Assembly: GCA_004020315.1 (NCBI GenBank)
Contig: SAQG01000021.1
Location: 35,719 to 99,718, forward strand
Origin: Mesorhizobium sp.
Lineage (GTDB): Bacteria > Pseudomonadota > Alphaproteobacteria > Rhizobiales > Rhizobiaceae
Length of the DNA stretch: 64,000 nt
Reading direction: 5' to 3'
A program made the position numbers and the translations under genes. The notes under the pieces were generated by a model. It did no database searches. It saw nothing but the letters and a program-made list of their open reading frames with translations, and was not told the DNA's origin. This document shows, in pieces, positions 53,982 to 62,100 of this stretch (its first letter is position 1; each line of letters begins with the position of its first letter).

Positions 53982-54515
53982 ATGGTCAATTCTCCCGAAC
54001 GCGATGGCCAAACGGATATCGTGTCGATTGCCGCCGACATTGTTGCCGCCTATGTGTCGAACAATCCACTGCCGGTCGCCGAGTTGCCGAAGCTAATCGG
54101 CGATGTCCATGCCGCTCTGTACGGGATCGGCACGCCGGCAACGGAACCTGTGGTCAAACAGCAACCGGCAGTCTCGATCAGGAAGTCGGTCACAGCGGAT
54201 TACATCATCTGCCTGGAAGACGGAAAAAAGTTCAAATCCCTGAAGCGCCATATCGGAGTTCACTACAATCTGAGCCCTGATGAATACCGGCAAAAGTGGA
54301 ATCTACCTGCCGACTATCCAATGGTGGCGCCGAACTACGCGGCCACCCGCTCTGCGATGGCGAAATCAATTGGACTCGGGCGCAAGGCCGCGGTGCCTGC
54401 ACCCGCACCGGCAGCAAAACCAAAACGGGCTGCTCGTGCGGCGGCAGCAGCAACAACCCCAGCAACAATCAAGTCGCCGATGAAGAAGGCGCGCAAGGCA
54501 CCCGCAAAAGCGTAG
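53982..54515 (+). CDS. MucR/Ros-family zinc-finger regulator with basic tail
   Basis: The 177-residue product has an N-terminal helical oligomerisation region ([35 protein letters not shown]) and a Ros-type finger [62 protein letters not shown]. The second zinc ligand is Asp rather than Cys, as in several MucR proteins. After about residue 133 there is a long Ala/Pro/Lys-rich tail ([33 protein letters not shown]), longer than the usual 140-150-residue proteins. AAGGA precedes the ATG. It follows the triple repeat directly. Confidence 0.92.
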   Translation: MVNSPERDGQTDIVSIAADIVAAYVSNNPLPVAELPKLIGDVHAALYGIGTPATEPVVKQQPAVSIRKSVTADYIICLEDGKKFKSLKRHIGVHYNLSPDEYRQKWNLPADYPMVAPNYAATRSAMAKSIGLGRKAAVPAPAPAAKPKRAARAAAAATTPATIKSPMKKARKAPAKA

Positions 54516-54559
54516 CGGCTGAACCTGATAGCGGTGGCAAACCTGAATATAGCGAAGCC

Positions 54560-54745
54560 CCTCGCGCGATGGTCGGTGCCGGTGTCGGCACCGTCACAGC
54601 CACCGCCTTTGCCGCGGCCGTGGAGGATCCGTCGAACTTCAGAAAACTCGCGCGCCGTAGGCGCATGGGTAGGCCTGACCCCGAGACGCTACCAGTCCGG
54701 CGAAGTCGATAATGACGGCCATATCTCGCGCCGTGGCGACAAACC
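54560..54745 (+). pseudogene. IS110-family transposase C-terminal relic
   Basis: Two frames combine to GVGTVTATAFAAAVEDPSNFRK and RAVGAWVGLTPRRYQSGEVDNDGHISRRGD, the conserved transposase_20 end of IS110/IS1111-type enzymes. A frameshift lies near 54640-54650. The rest of the element and its ends are absent. Confidence 0.78.
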
Positions 54746-54866
54746 GACGGTGAAGATCACATTACTCGAGGAACATCCCGAGCACCTGCCCAAGCGCCTG
54801 ATGATCCACAAGCCGATGAAGATCGGCGGCAAGATCCATTGGACCACCGAGCGGTTCCGGGGATGA
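54746..54866 (+). pseudogene. Short coding relic fused to the IS110 fragment
   Basis: The frame continues out of the IS110 relic as TVKITLLEEHPEHLPKRLMIHKPMKIGGKIHWTTERFRG then TGA. It is a well-formed protein end of unknown origin, joined to the transposase at a breakpoint. Confidence 0.4.
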
Positions 54867-55058
54867 GCGAGCGCCTCGAGGTATGCCTCTCCTATCAGAG
54901 CGACTCTTCCAGATCGTCGACGGCAGGCTTGCTGCCTTCGAATGCCCTGTCGAGGGCTTCAAGTTCGTCCGCGACCGCGGCGCTCGTGTCTAGCTGGACT
55001 GGCGCAGAACCGTGATCGCTGGCCAAACTGGACAGTATGATTTTACCGCGAGTCTGCG

Positions 55059-55370
55059 TCAGCGGAACATCAAGACGGGCATCCGGGAGCGGCGAACCAG
55101 GGCTTCGGTCGTGGAGCCGATGACCAGGCCGCGGATGCGCGAATGGCCGTAGGCGCCCATAACGAGCAGACCGATGCCGCGCGTTTCGACATGCGATCCG
55201 ATGACCTCGTCCGGATCGCCCTGCAGGAGCAGACCCTCGACTTCGAAGCCCGCTTCGCGGAGACGGCGCACAGGCGCGTCGAGCTGGGAGCGGTTCTCGG
55301 CCGTGTCGGCGCCGACCGACAGCACCGTCGCCTTCACGGCTTTCAAGAGGCCGCTTGAAGCGACGAAGTC
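55059..55370 (-). pseudogene. C-terminal UspA-domain relic
   Basis: The minus frame reads RRLREAGFEVEGLLLQGDPDEVIGSHVETRGIGLLVMGAYGHSRIRGLVIGSTTEALVRRSRMPVLMFR, the last 70 residues of a Usp protein with the G-x2-G-x9-G-S/T loop. The N-terminal domain is missing, and upstream sequence does not continue it. Probably a deletion remnant at the island/backbone junction. Confidence 0.7.
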
Positions 55371-55383
55371 TATGCGCGGTTAA

Positions 55384-55940
55384 TGCAATAATGCGCATCG
55401 CGAGCAGGCTCAGGGGCGGCGGCCCTTCTTAATCACGATGCGGAGCTCATGTGCCAAAGCAGGTACGTCACCGCCTCGGATCAGTTGGGAACCGGGCGCG
55501 ATTGGCGCCCTCGGCTCCGTTAATTGATCCCCGACCCCGGAGGAAGTTGCCGATCTTGACAGCATGACATTAGCGTACACTAATATTATCTGTGAGCAGC
55601 GGCCCGCCCCCGCTTGCCCGCCACAAATCGAGGCCCAACCCGATCGGCCCGCGCTCTCCGCCCGAGGCGCGGGCTTGTTTTCGAAAAACAGACGAACATG
55701 CTGCAGTCGTCATTGCAGGACAACATTCCCGGATGGGGGTGATCGACAAGGCGCCATCCCCCTGCCCTGCCCTGGATCCGAAGCTTCGGTGGAGCGTCTT
55801 CTTGGCAAACGCAAAGTTTCACGTGAACTCGTCTTCCCCTAAATGGAAGGGGTGAGCAGCACCCGTGACGGCTTCCCGCACGGCATGATGATCGGCGATA
55901 TACTTGCGAAGACTAGCTGACGGCTGCGGAAAGCAGGAAA
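55384..55940. other. Upstream region of repABC
   Basis: No gene supported. It holds a possible promoter near 55556-55584 and the approach to the parS site. Confidence 0.5.
55556..55584 (+). promoter_or_regulatory. Candidate sigma-70 promoter upstream of repA
   Basis: TTGACA at 55556 and ACTAAT at 55579 with a 17-nt spacer; the region also contains the short palindrome ATTAG-cgtaca-CTAAT. It is about 550 nt before repA, so its target is uncertain. Confidence 0.3.
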
Positions 55941-55956
55941 TTTGTCCGCTGACAAA
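55941..55956. promoter_or_regulatory. parS: parS-like palindrome 1 (upstream of repA)
   Basis: TTTGTCCGCTGACAAA fits the repABC parS pattern GTTNNCNGCNGNNAAC except for the outer G and C. The same 16-mer occurs between repA and repB. Confidence 0.75.
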
Positions 55957-56131
55957 ATCGGGAAATTGTGTAGCCTATTCAATTGCATGAATCGGATCAC
56001 GTGATTCCGCTGCCGCGAGGCCGTTAACCCTTTGTTAACTTAAAATTTCTTGCCGGATCGAACGAATCGGACATAATGACGCTTGCTTAGCGTCTTTGCG
56101 CCAAAAATCGTTTTTAGAGAGTGTCGATCTA

Positions 56132-57340
56132 ATGAACGTGAGTTCGCCCGTTCCCACGAAAATCCCGTTGCTGTTCGAGAAAAGCATTCTCGAGCAGGGC
56201 GACCAGATATCGAAGAAGCTGCACCTACTCTCGATGCAGCGCTTCCCTCCCCATGCAAAGAAGAATCTTCGCTCGTTCTCGCTGGCCGAGGTTGCCACGT
56301 ATCTTGGGGTCTCCCAAAGCCATCTGAAGAAGCTGCATCTGGAAGGCAAAGGCCCGGTGCCTGAAACCTCAACGTCGGGCAGGCGGTCGTATACTGCTGA
56401 ACAGATGCTTGAGCTGCGCCAGTATCTCGACCAGTACGGGCGATCCGACGCCCGAATGTATGTTCCCCATCGGCGGCCGGGCGAGAAGCTTCAGATCCTA
56501 GCTGTGGTCAATTTCAAGGGCGGCAGCGGTAAGACCACCACCGCTGCCCACCTCGCCCAATATCTTTCGCTGACCGGGCACCGTGTCCTAGCTGTCGATC
56601 TAGACCCGCAGGCGTCGCTCTCCTCATTGCATGGGTTCCAGCCTGAACTCGACCAGACGAAATCGCTTTACGACTCGATTCGATATGACGACCAGAAGGT
56701 GCCTCTCTCGGAAATCATCAAGCCAACGAATTTCCCGGGCCTCGATATTGTCCCTGCGAACCTAGAGCTGCAGGAATTCGAATACGACACGCCTCTGGCA
56801 ATGACCGACAGGTCCTCGAATGTGGGCAGGGCGTTCTTCACGCGAATCTCGACGGCATTGACGGAGGTCGACGATCGCTACGATGTCGTAGTTATCGATT
56901 GTCCGCCGCAGCTCGGGTATCTGACGATCACCGCACTGACCGCGGCGACGTCGGTGTTGATCACGATCCATCCGCAGATGCTCGACGTGATGAGCATGGG
57001 CCAGTTTCTGCTGATGCTCGGGAACATCCTCGAGCCGATCAGGGCGGCGGGTGCCGAGGTGAACCTGGAGTGGTATCGCTATCTTGTTACTCGATTCGAA
57101 CCCACGGATCAGCCGCAAGCGCAGATGGTAGCGTTCCTGCATACGCTGTTTGGCGAATTCATTCTCAAGAACCAGATGCTGAAATCGACGGCGATTTCCG
57201 ATGCGGGGATTACCAAGCAGACCCTCTACGAAGTTGAGAAGAATGCGATGACCCGTTCCACATACGAGCGGGCAATGGATGCGCTGGAAGTCGTAAACGG
57301 TGAAGTCGCCGACTTGATTCATAAAGCATGGGGGCGCTGA
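56132..57340 (+). CDS. repA: RepA, ParA-type partition ATPase
   Basis: The start is ATG 56132 (MNVSSPVPTKIPLLFEKSILEQGDQISKKL); the ORF start at 56096 is less typical of RepA. The 402-residue product has an N-terminal HTH region (SLAEVATYLGVSQSHLKKLHLEGKG) and deviant Walker A FKGGSGKTTTAAHL, with VVVIDCPPQLGYLTITAL as Walker B. It segregates the plasmid with RepB and parS and represses its own operon. Flanked by two parS-like sites, as in many repABC systems. Confidence 0.95.
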   Translation: MNVSSPVPTKIPLLFEKSILEQGDQISKKLHLLSMQRFPPHAKKNLRSFSLAEVATYLGVSQSHLKKLHLEGKGPVPETSTSGRRSYTAEQMLELRQYLDQYGRSDARMYVPHRRPGEKLQILAVVNFKGGSGKTTTAAHLAQYLSLTGHRVLAVDLDPQASLSSLHGFQPELDQTKSLYDSIRYDDQKVPLSEIIKPTNFPGLDIVPANLELQEFEYDTPLAMTDRSSNVGRAFFTRISTALTEVDDRYDVVVIDCPPQLGYLTITALTAATSVLITIHPQMLDVMSMGQFLLMLGNILEPIRAAGAEVNLEWYRYLVTRFEPTDQPQAQMVAFLHTLFGEFILKNQMLKSTAISDAGITKQTLYEVEKNAMTRSTYERAMDALEVVNGEVADLIHKAWGR

Positions 57341-57342
57341 CT

Positions 57343-57358
57343 TTTGTCCGCTGACAAA
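57343..57358. promoter_or_regulatory. parS: parS-like palindrome 2 (between repA and repB)
   Basis: TTTGTCCGCTGACAAA, identical to the site at 55941, including the following ATCGG. It lies in the 75-nt repA-repB gap. Confidence 0.75.
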
Positions 57359-57415
57359 ATCGGATCTTTTTCGAATGCATTCAATGGACTAGGCGCTATC
57401 TGGAGGTAGACAAAT

Positions 57416-58402
57416 ATGGCACGTAAGAACCTTCTTGCAGGCCTCTCAGAAACGGAGACCGACGATCAGGTGTCGTCTACCTCCACGGCGGCATATCCGA
57501 TCCGCGGCGCTTCGAAATCTATGATCCGCTCAGTCAATGAGTTGGCAAAGCAAGCGGATGCGTATCTTGAAGGCGAGCATGTGGTCGAACTCGATCCAAA
57601 CGTCATCGACGGCTCGTTCGTTTCCGACCGCATGGGCGACGACAAGGAGCAGTATCAAGAACTGCTGGAAGCGATCCGGGAGAGGGGTCAGGATACTCCC
57701 ATACTTGTTCGTCCGCATCCCGGTATCGACGGCCGCTACATGATCGTTTTCGGCCATCGCCGCGTCCGAGTTGCCGGCGAACTGGGGCGGAAGGTGAGGG
57801 CGGTCGTCAAGGAGATCGACGACAAGACTCATGTCATTGCCCAGGGTCAGGAGAATTCTGCTCGGGCAAATCTCAGTTTCATCGAGAAGGCGATGTTCGC
57901 AAAGCGCCTTGAAGACTTAGGATACGACAGAGATGTCATCTCGTCGGCATTGGCCTCGAACGCCGCTGCTGTCTCGAAGATGGTGTCAGTTGTCACAAGG
58001 ATTCCGGCATCTGTCATCGGCAAGATTGGGTCAGCTGCATCTGTCGGTCGCGAGCGGTGGGTAGAACTGTCCCTGCTTGTCGGCAGGAAATCCGACATGG
58101 TTACTGAAATCCAGTCCGAACCCGAATTCGGTGAGTTGGAAAGCAACGAACGCTTCGCAAGGTTGCTTGCGGCCCTGAATGCCAAGGGGAAGCCCGGTCG
58201 CAAGGCCAGTGTAAAGCCCGAGGCACAATCTTGGGCTCCTGAGGACAAATCAGTTAGCGTCAGTGTCAAGAAGGCAGGCAGGGCCGTCACAATCGCTGTG
58301 AAGGAGACAGATGGCGGCCGCTTTGGAACGTGGATTTCCGACAATCTGGGCGACCTTTATGAGGCGTTCAGGAAGTCGGAGAGGACAGCAACAGGAGACT
58401 GA
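57416..58402 (+). CDS. repB: RepB, ParB-type centromere-binding protein
   Basis: The 328-residue protein binds parS and partners RepA. It begins MARKNLLAGLSE (short N-terminal RepA-contact motif), contains IRERGQDTPILVRPHPGIDGRYMIVFGHRRVRVAGELGRKVRAVVKEI (ParB core) and NSARANLSFIEKAMFAKRLEDLGYDRDVISSALASNAAAVSKMVSVVTRIP (HTH region). GGAGG lies 9 nt before the ATG. Normal length. Confidence 0.95.
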   Translation: MARKNLLAGLSETETDDQVSSTSTAAYPIRGASKSMIRSVNELAKQADAYLEGEHVVELDPNVIDGSFVSDRMGDDKEQYQELLEAIRERGQDTPILVRPHPGIDGRYMIVFGHRRVRVAGELGRKVRAVVKEIDDKTHVIAQGQENSARANLSFIEKAMFAKRLEDLGYDRDVISSALASNAAAVSKMVSVVTRIPASVIGKIGSAASVGRERWVELSLLVGRKSDMVTEIQSEPEFGELESNERFARLLAALNAKGKPGRKASVKPEAQSWAPEDKSVSVSVKKAGRAVTIAVKETDGGRFGTWISDNLGDLYEAFRKSERTATGD

Positions 58403-58407
58403 ACCGC

Positions 58408-58460
58408 AAAAGAAAAAGGCCCCCGACGGCGAACCGTGGAAGCCCTTCTCGATCTGTAGC
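58408..58460 (-). ncRNA. Countertranscribed RNA (ctRNA/inc-alpha) in the repB-repC gap
   Basis: On the minus strand TTGACA (58495-58490) and GATTCT (58472-58467) with 17-nt spacing point to a start near 58460. Transcription would end at a GC-rich hairpin with a GGGCTTCCACGG/CCGTCGGGGGCC stem, followed by TTTTTCTTTT. That gives an RNA of about 50 nt, the usual size of repABC ctRNA, which represses RepC synthesis. The boundaries are inferred from sequence only. Confidence 0.7.
58418..58445 (-). terminator. Intrinsic terminator of the ctRNA
   Basis: Imperfect stem GGGCTTCCACGG-ttcg-CCGTCGGGGGCC read on the minus strand, then a T-rich tract at 58417-58408. Confidence 0.7.
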
Positions 58461-58466
58461 AAGCCG

Positions 58467-58495
58467 AGAATCTCATTTCCACGAATCAGTGTCAA
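58467..58495 (-). promoter_or_regulatory. Candidate ctRNA promoter
   Basis: TTGACA, 17 nt spacer, GATTCT on the minus strand, placed to make a RNA of about 50 nt ending at the hairpin. Confidence 0.6.
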
Positions 58496-58556
58496 GAGTT
58501 TTAAGCGTCGATTCGGCGGACGGATTTCTTTTGCCTAATTGAAGGCGAAGGAAGAA

Positions 58557-59762
58557 ATGGAGACGGGTATTGCAACGACGCCCTTTGGGCGGCGGCCGAT
58601 GTCGCTTGCCATGCTGGCAGCGCAAAACGAGTCACGTGAGATCCCCAAAGGCAGGATCGTCGACAAGTGGCAGATCTATCGCAACCTCTGCGAGGGCAAG
58701 AGCATCATCGGCATCGGCGATCGCGCCCTGGCCGTCCTGAATGCGTTGCTGTCATTCTATCCTGACAGTGAGCTGAGCGAGGAAAACGGCCTCATCGTGT
58801 TTCCCTCGAACGCACAGCTGTCCCTCAGGGCGCATGGCATGCCCGATTCCACCTTGCGGAGGAACCTGGCGGAACTGGTGGATTGCGGTCTGGTCATCCG
58901 TCGGGACAGCCCGAACGGCAAGCGTTATGCACGGAAGGGCAGGGGCGGGGAGATCGAGGAAGCATTCGGCTTCTCCTTGGCGCCGCTGCTGGCCCGTGCT
59001 CAAGAGTTCGAGGCGGCGGCCGAGCGTGTTCGCGCCGACAACAGGGCGCTCAGGCTTATGAGGGAACGCATTACGCTGCACCGCCGGGATATCCACAAGC
59101 TGATCGAGGCGGCCGTTGAGGAAGACGTGACGGGCGACTGGGGAGGCCTGTGGAGGCGTTTCCGCGCCGTTGTGGAGACAATTCCGCGCCGTGCCCGCAT
59201 TGCCGAGCTCGAGCCTGTCGTGGCCGATCTGGCCGCGTTGCGTGATGACGTGGATAAGCTGCTTGAAATCCATATGGAATCTACGAATCCGAGCGGCAAT
59301 GAGTCCCAAAGCGAGCGGCAGCAATCTGATTCAAATACCGACTCTATTTTTGAATTTGAACCTGCTTTGGAAAAAAGCGGGGCGGCGGCCGAGCCACTAA
59401 CGAGGACCGCAGAGCCGCCGAAAACCTATCCGCTGGGGCTGGTGCTGAAGGCCTGCCCCGAAATTGCGGACTACGCCGTCGACGGCATCGGCAACTGGCG
59501 CGATTTCATGATAACCGCGGCCCAGGTGCGGGGATACCTGGGCGTTTCGCCGTCTGCGTATGAGGATGCCTGCCATGTCATGGGTCAGGAAATCGCCGCG
59601 GTGGTGATTGCCTGCATTCTGCAGCGGGCACAGCACATCGAGTCAGCTGGTGGCTATCTGCGCGTGCTGACCGAGAAGGCCAGGGCAGGGGAGTTTTCGG
59701 TCGGGCCGATGCTGATGGCGGCGTTGCGAGCGAACGGCGCGACTGCAAAGATGACAGGGTAA
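58557..59762 (+). CDS. repC: RepC, plasmid replication initiator
   Basis: The start is ATG 58557 (METGIATTPFGRRPMSLAMLAAQ), with GGAAG upstream; TTG 58539 is the ORF start but less likely. The 401-residue protein has the typical RepC N-terminus with an HTH (LIVFPSNAQLSLRAHGMPDSTLRRNLAELVDCGLVIRRDSPNGKRYARKG) and C-terminal ICPEIADYAVDGIGNWRDF-type segment (here ACPEIADYAVDGIGNWRDFMITAAQVRGYLGVSPSAYEDA). In repABC plasmids the origin lies within repC. Confidence 0.95.
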   Translation: METGIATTPFGRRPMSLAMLAAQNESREIPKGRIVDKWQIYRNLCEGKSIIGIGDRALAVLNALLSFYPDSELSEENGLIVFPSNAQLSLRAHGMPDSTLRRNLAELVDCGLVIRRDSPNGKRYARKGRGGEIEEAFGFSLAPLLARAQEFEAAAERVRADNRALRLMRERITLHRRDIHKLIEAAVEEDVTGDWGGLWRRFRAVVETIPRRARIAELEPVVADLAALRDDVDKLLEIHMESTNPSGNESQSERQQSDSNTDSIFEFEPALEKSGAAAEPLTRTAEPPKTYPLGLVLKACPEIADYAVDGIGNWRDFMITAAQVRGYLGVSPSAYEDACHVMGQEIAAVVIACILQRAQHIESAGGYLRVLTEKARAGEFSVGPMLMAALRANGATAKMTG

Positions 59763-59851
59763 CCCGTTGGCGGATCGGTTCGCGCTGATGCGGGGCTTGC
59801 ATGGCGCATCAAGTGAGGCTATATTTTGCCTCAAATGGAATGGAGAGTGAA

Positions 59852-60283
59852 ATGCTAGCGTTCGGAAATGTCGCCGACGTGTTGGGGCTGCCCGTGAAAG
59901 AGGTGGCGGCGCGGTCGCCTTTCGGGCTGATCTCCCGGATCGAGGATGGACTTCCCATTGGCGCACTTGAGCGCGTTGCGCATCTTCTGGCGCCTGGCGA
60001 TGCTCAGTTCAAATACCGGCTGATCCCCAAGGCGACCTACGAGCGGCGCAAGGCGGTACATCGCCTCTCGTCGGACGAGGGCACACGATTGGCCCGCGTC
60101 GCGCGCGTCTGGGGCCTTGCTGTCGATGTCTGGCAGAACGAAGAGGAAGCGCGCGATTTCCTGTTTCGGCCGCACCCGATGATTGAGGACAAGCGACCGA
60201 TCGACGTCGTTATCATGAGCGAGTTCGGTGCCGAAATGGTGGTCGATATTCTCGCAGGTCTGAAGTACGGCAGTGCTGCGTGA
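59852..60283 (+). CDS. Xre/ParS-type antitoxin (MbcA/ParS/Xre family)
   Basis: The start is ATG 59852 (MLAFGNVADVLGLPVKEVAARSPFGLISRIEDGLPIGALERVAHLLAPGD), preceded by GGAGAG; upstream codons of the ORF are unlike the family. The 143-residue protein has an HTH-like N-terminus and the C-terminal toxin-binding domain (LARVARVWGLAVDVWQNEEEARDFLFRPHPMIEDKRPIDVVIMSEFGAEMVVDILAGLKYGS). Its stop overlaps the GTG of the RES toxin by 4 nt. Such pairs usually autoregulate. Confidence 0.9.
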   Translation: MLAFGNVADVLGLPVKEVAARSPFGLISRIEDGLPIGALERVAHLLAPGDAQFKYRLIPKATYERRKAVHRLSSDEGTRLARVARVWGLAVDVWQNEEEARDFLFRPHPMIEDKRPIDVVIMSEFGAEMVVDILAGLKYGSAA

Positions 60284-60762
60284 CGGCGCAGACTCTCGAT
60301 CGCACTCTATCGTCCTTTCGTATCGGCGATCCGGCCGGCACCTACCCGATCTTCGACGCGACCGGCTCGACAATCGCGCCAGGGCGATGGAACACGCCCG
60401 GAAGTCCTCTCATCTACACCAGTGAGCACTATTCGACGGCCCTGTTGGAAAAGCTGGTGCATGGCAGCGGCCGCCTGCCGCCCAACCAGCACTACATCGA
60501 AATCACGATCCCGCGCGGGCTGAGCTACGAGGTCTTTTCCCAGCCATCACTGCCCGGCTGGGACACGATGCCGGCGACAGTGAGCCAGGGATTCGGCGAA
60601 ACCTGGTGTTTAGACCGGCGCAGCGTCATCCTGCTGGTGCCGAGTGTCGTGGCGCGTCTCGATTGCAATGTGCTGATCAATCCGGCGCATCCGGAGTTTT
60701 CAAAGATCCACACAGGCCTGCACCAGCCGGTCTACTGGGACCGGCGGCTGTTTGGCGCGTAA
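60280..60762 (+). CDS. RES-domain toxin (NAD+-degrading type)
   Basis: The 160-residue toxin starts at GTG 60280. The RES fold blocks are FRIGDPAGTYPIFDATGSTIAPGRWNTPGSPLIYTSEHYSTALLEKLVHGSG and TVSQGFGETWCLDRRSVILLVPSVVARLDCNVLINPAHPEFSKI. The conserved Arg, Glu and Ser regions are present. Known members phosphorolyse NAD+ and stall growth until antitoxin binds. Sitting directly after repC, it likely stabilises the plasmid. Confidence 0.9.
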   Translation: MTAQTLDRTLSSFRIGDPAGTYPIFDATGSTIAPGRWNTPGSPLIYTSEHYSTALLEKLVHGSGRLPPNQHYIEITIPRGLSYEVFSQPSLPGWDTMPATVSQGFGETWCLDRRSVILLVPSVVARLDCNVLINPAHPEFSKIHTGLHQPVYWDRRLFGA

Positions 60763-60921
60763 CGCGGAGGTGGCTCTTTGTCCCTACAGCCCGCTCGCTT
60801 TTGTGAGATTGACACGAAAACAGTCGCGCCGACGCTGATATCTGCAGGTCATCTCGGCCGAGGCGTGGCCGAGTCCTGGAGCTGACGCCGCAAGCTGTGA
60901 TGTGTCGGATCGATCTGCGAC

Positions 60922-62091
60922 TCAGACGATGATCCGCGCCGCCCGCCCGAGCGTGCGCTCGGCGTCGTTGTAGTAGTTGGACGCCTGTTGCACCGAGCGA
61001 TGCTGCGACTGCTGCATCGCCTCGGGCAGCGGAATGCCGCGACGGGCGGTTTCGGTGAGATAGCCGGAGCGCAGGCCGTGGGCGGAAAATGCCATCGGAT
61101 CAAGCCCGGCCTCGGCGACGCGTCGCTTCAGGATCAGGTTGACCGCCTGCGGCGTCAGCGCGCGTTTTTTGAGATTGCCCCAGCGGTCGATGCCGCGGAA
61201 GACGGCGCCCTCCCTGAGCACGGCGCGCTCGAGCCATTCCTTCAAGACCAGCACCGGCCGGCCGACGAGCAGCACGAAAGCGTCGCTGTCCGCCTGTGTC
61301 GTTTTGGTGCGGCCGAGCCGGATCGACAGGCAGGGCAGTTTTTCGCCGCCGGGATTCTTGGGGTCGGCGGTCACCGGCTCTTCTTCGACGATCTGCTCGA
61401 ACCTGAGCGAAGCAATCTCGCTGCGGCGGCGGCCGCCGGAGGCGAAGGCGGTGATAAGAAGGGCACGGTCACGCAGGTCGACGAGACGGTCGCCGGCGCA
61501 GGTGTTGAGCAGGGTGGTCAAAATATCGGCGGTCACCGCCTTGTTGCTCTTGCGGCCCCGGGGGCGGGCGCTGGCGCGCACGGCGAGTTTTATGGCGCTG
61601 CGCAGGCCTGGCGCGTTGAATTTTCCCACAAAACCGCGCCAGCCGGTCAGCGTCGACCAGCTGGACAGACGCCGGCGTACGGTGTTCGGCGCGTGCGGTC
61701 CATCGACGCGCAACAGTTTTGCCGACTTCAACGCCGCGGTCACGTCTTCCGGCATACCGTGCGACACGTCGGTTTCACGCTTTGCAGGATCCCACAGGTG
61801 ATGGGCGACGAATTTTATCAGCAGTGCCTCCGGCGCCGGCCAGGGGAGCGAAAAACCGGTCGCGGCGAGCGACCAGGCCTCGAGATAGCCGAGGTCGGAG
61901 GCCAGCGCCCGCAGCGAATTCTCGCCGATGCCTTCTTTGGCGAGATGGCGCAGTGTGGCGACGTCGTCGTCGGTGAGGATTTCGGCCAGAAAATCGCGCC
62001 GGTCGAATGGCAGCACCGAATCCAGCGCATCGAGCGCCTCCGCACGGCGCAGTTTTTGGTCTGGTAAGGGCTTTGGCAGGCGAAGATCCAT
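60922..62091 (-). CDS. Tyrosine recombinase/integrase
   Basis: The 389-residue product has a complete catalytic set. The first Arg is in ASGGRRRSEIASLRFEQI (about 221-223), His338 and Arg341 are in SAHGLRSGYLTETARR, His364 is in QSQHRSVQQ, and the tyrosine is Tyr373 or 374 in ASNYYNDAERT. The N-terminal region (about 1-150) is a SAM-like core-binding domain. It may resolve plasmid multimers or cointegrates. It ends upstream in 9 nt from the 62101 gene, probably one operon, and a 13-7-13 bp inverted repeat lies 1.2 kb away. Confidence 0.93.
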   Translation of the reverse strand: MDLRLPKPLPDQKLRRAEALDALDSVLPFDRRDFLAEILTDDDVATLRHLAKEGIGENSLRALASDLGYLEAWSLAATGFSLPWPAPEALLIKFVAHHLWDPAKRETDVSHGMPEDVTAALKSAKLLRVDGPHAPNTVRRRLSSWSTLTGWRGFVGKFNAPGLRSAIKLAVRASARPRGRKSNKAVTADILTTLLNTCAGDRLVDLRDRALLITAFASGGRRRSEIASLRFEQIVEEEPVTADPKNPGGEKLPCLSIRLGRTKTTQADSDAFVLLVGRPVLVLKEWLERAVLREGAVFRGIDRWGNLKKRALTPQAVNLILKRRVAEAGLDPMAFSAHGLRSGYLTETARRGIPLPEAMQQSQHRSVQQASNYYNDAERTLGRAARIIV

Positions 62092-62100
62092 GACGGCGGC

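Noticed and set aside
54280-54483. Plus-strand ORFs overlapping the MucR tail
   Set aside because: Out-of-frame shadows of the Ala/Pro/Lys-rich coding sequence.
60988-62067. 359-aa plus-strand ORF
   Set aside because: Antisense of the tyrosine recombinase, whose catalytic residues are complete.
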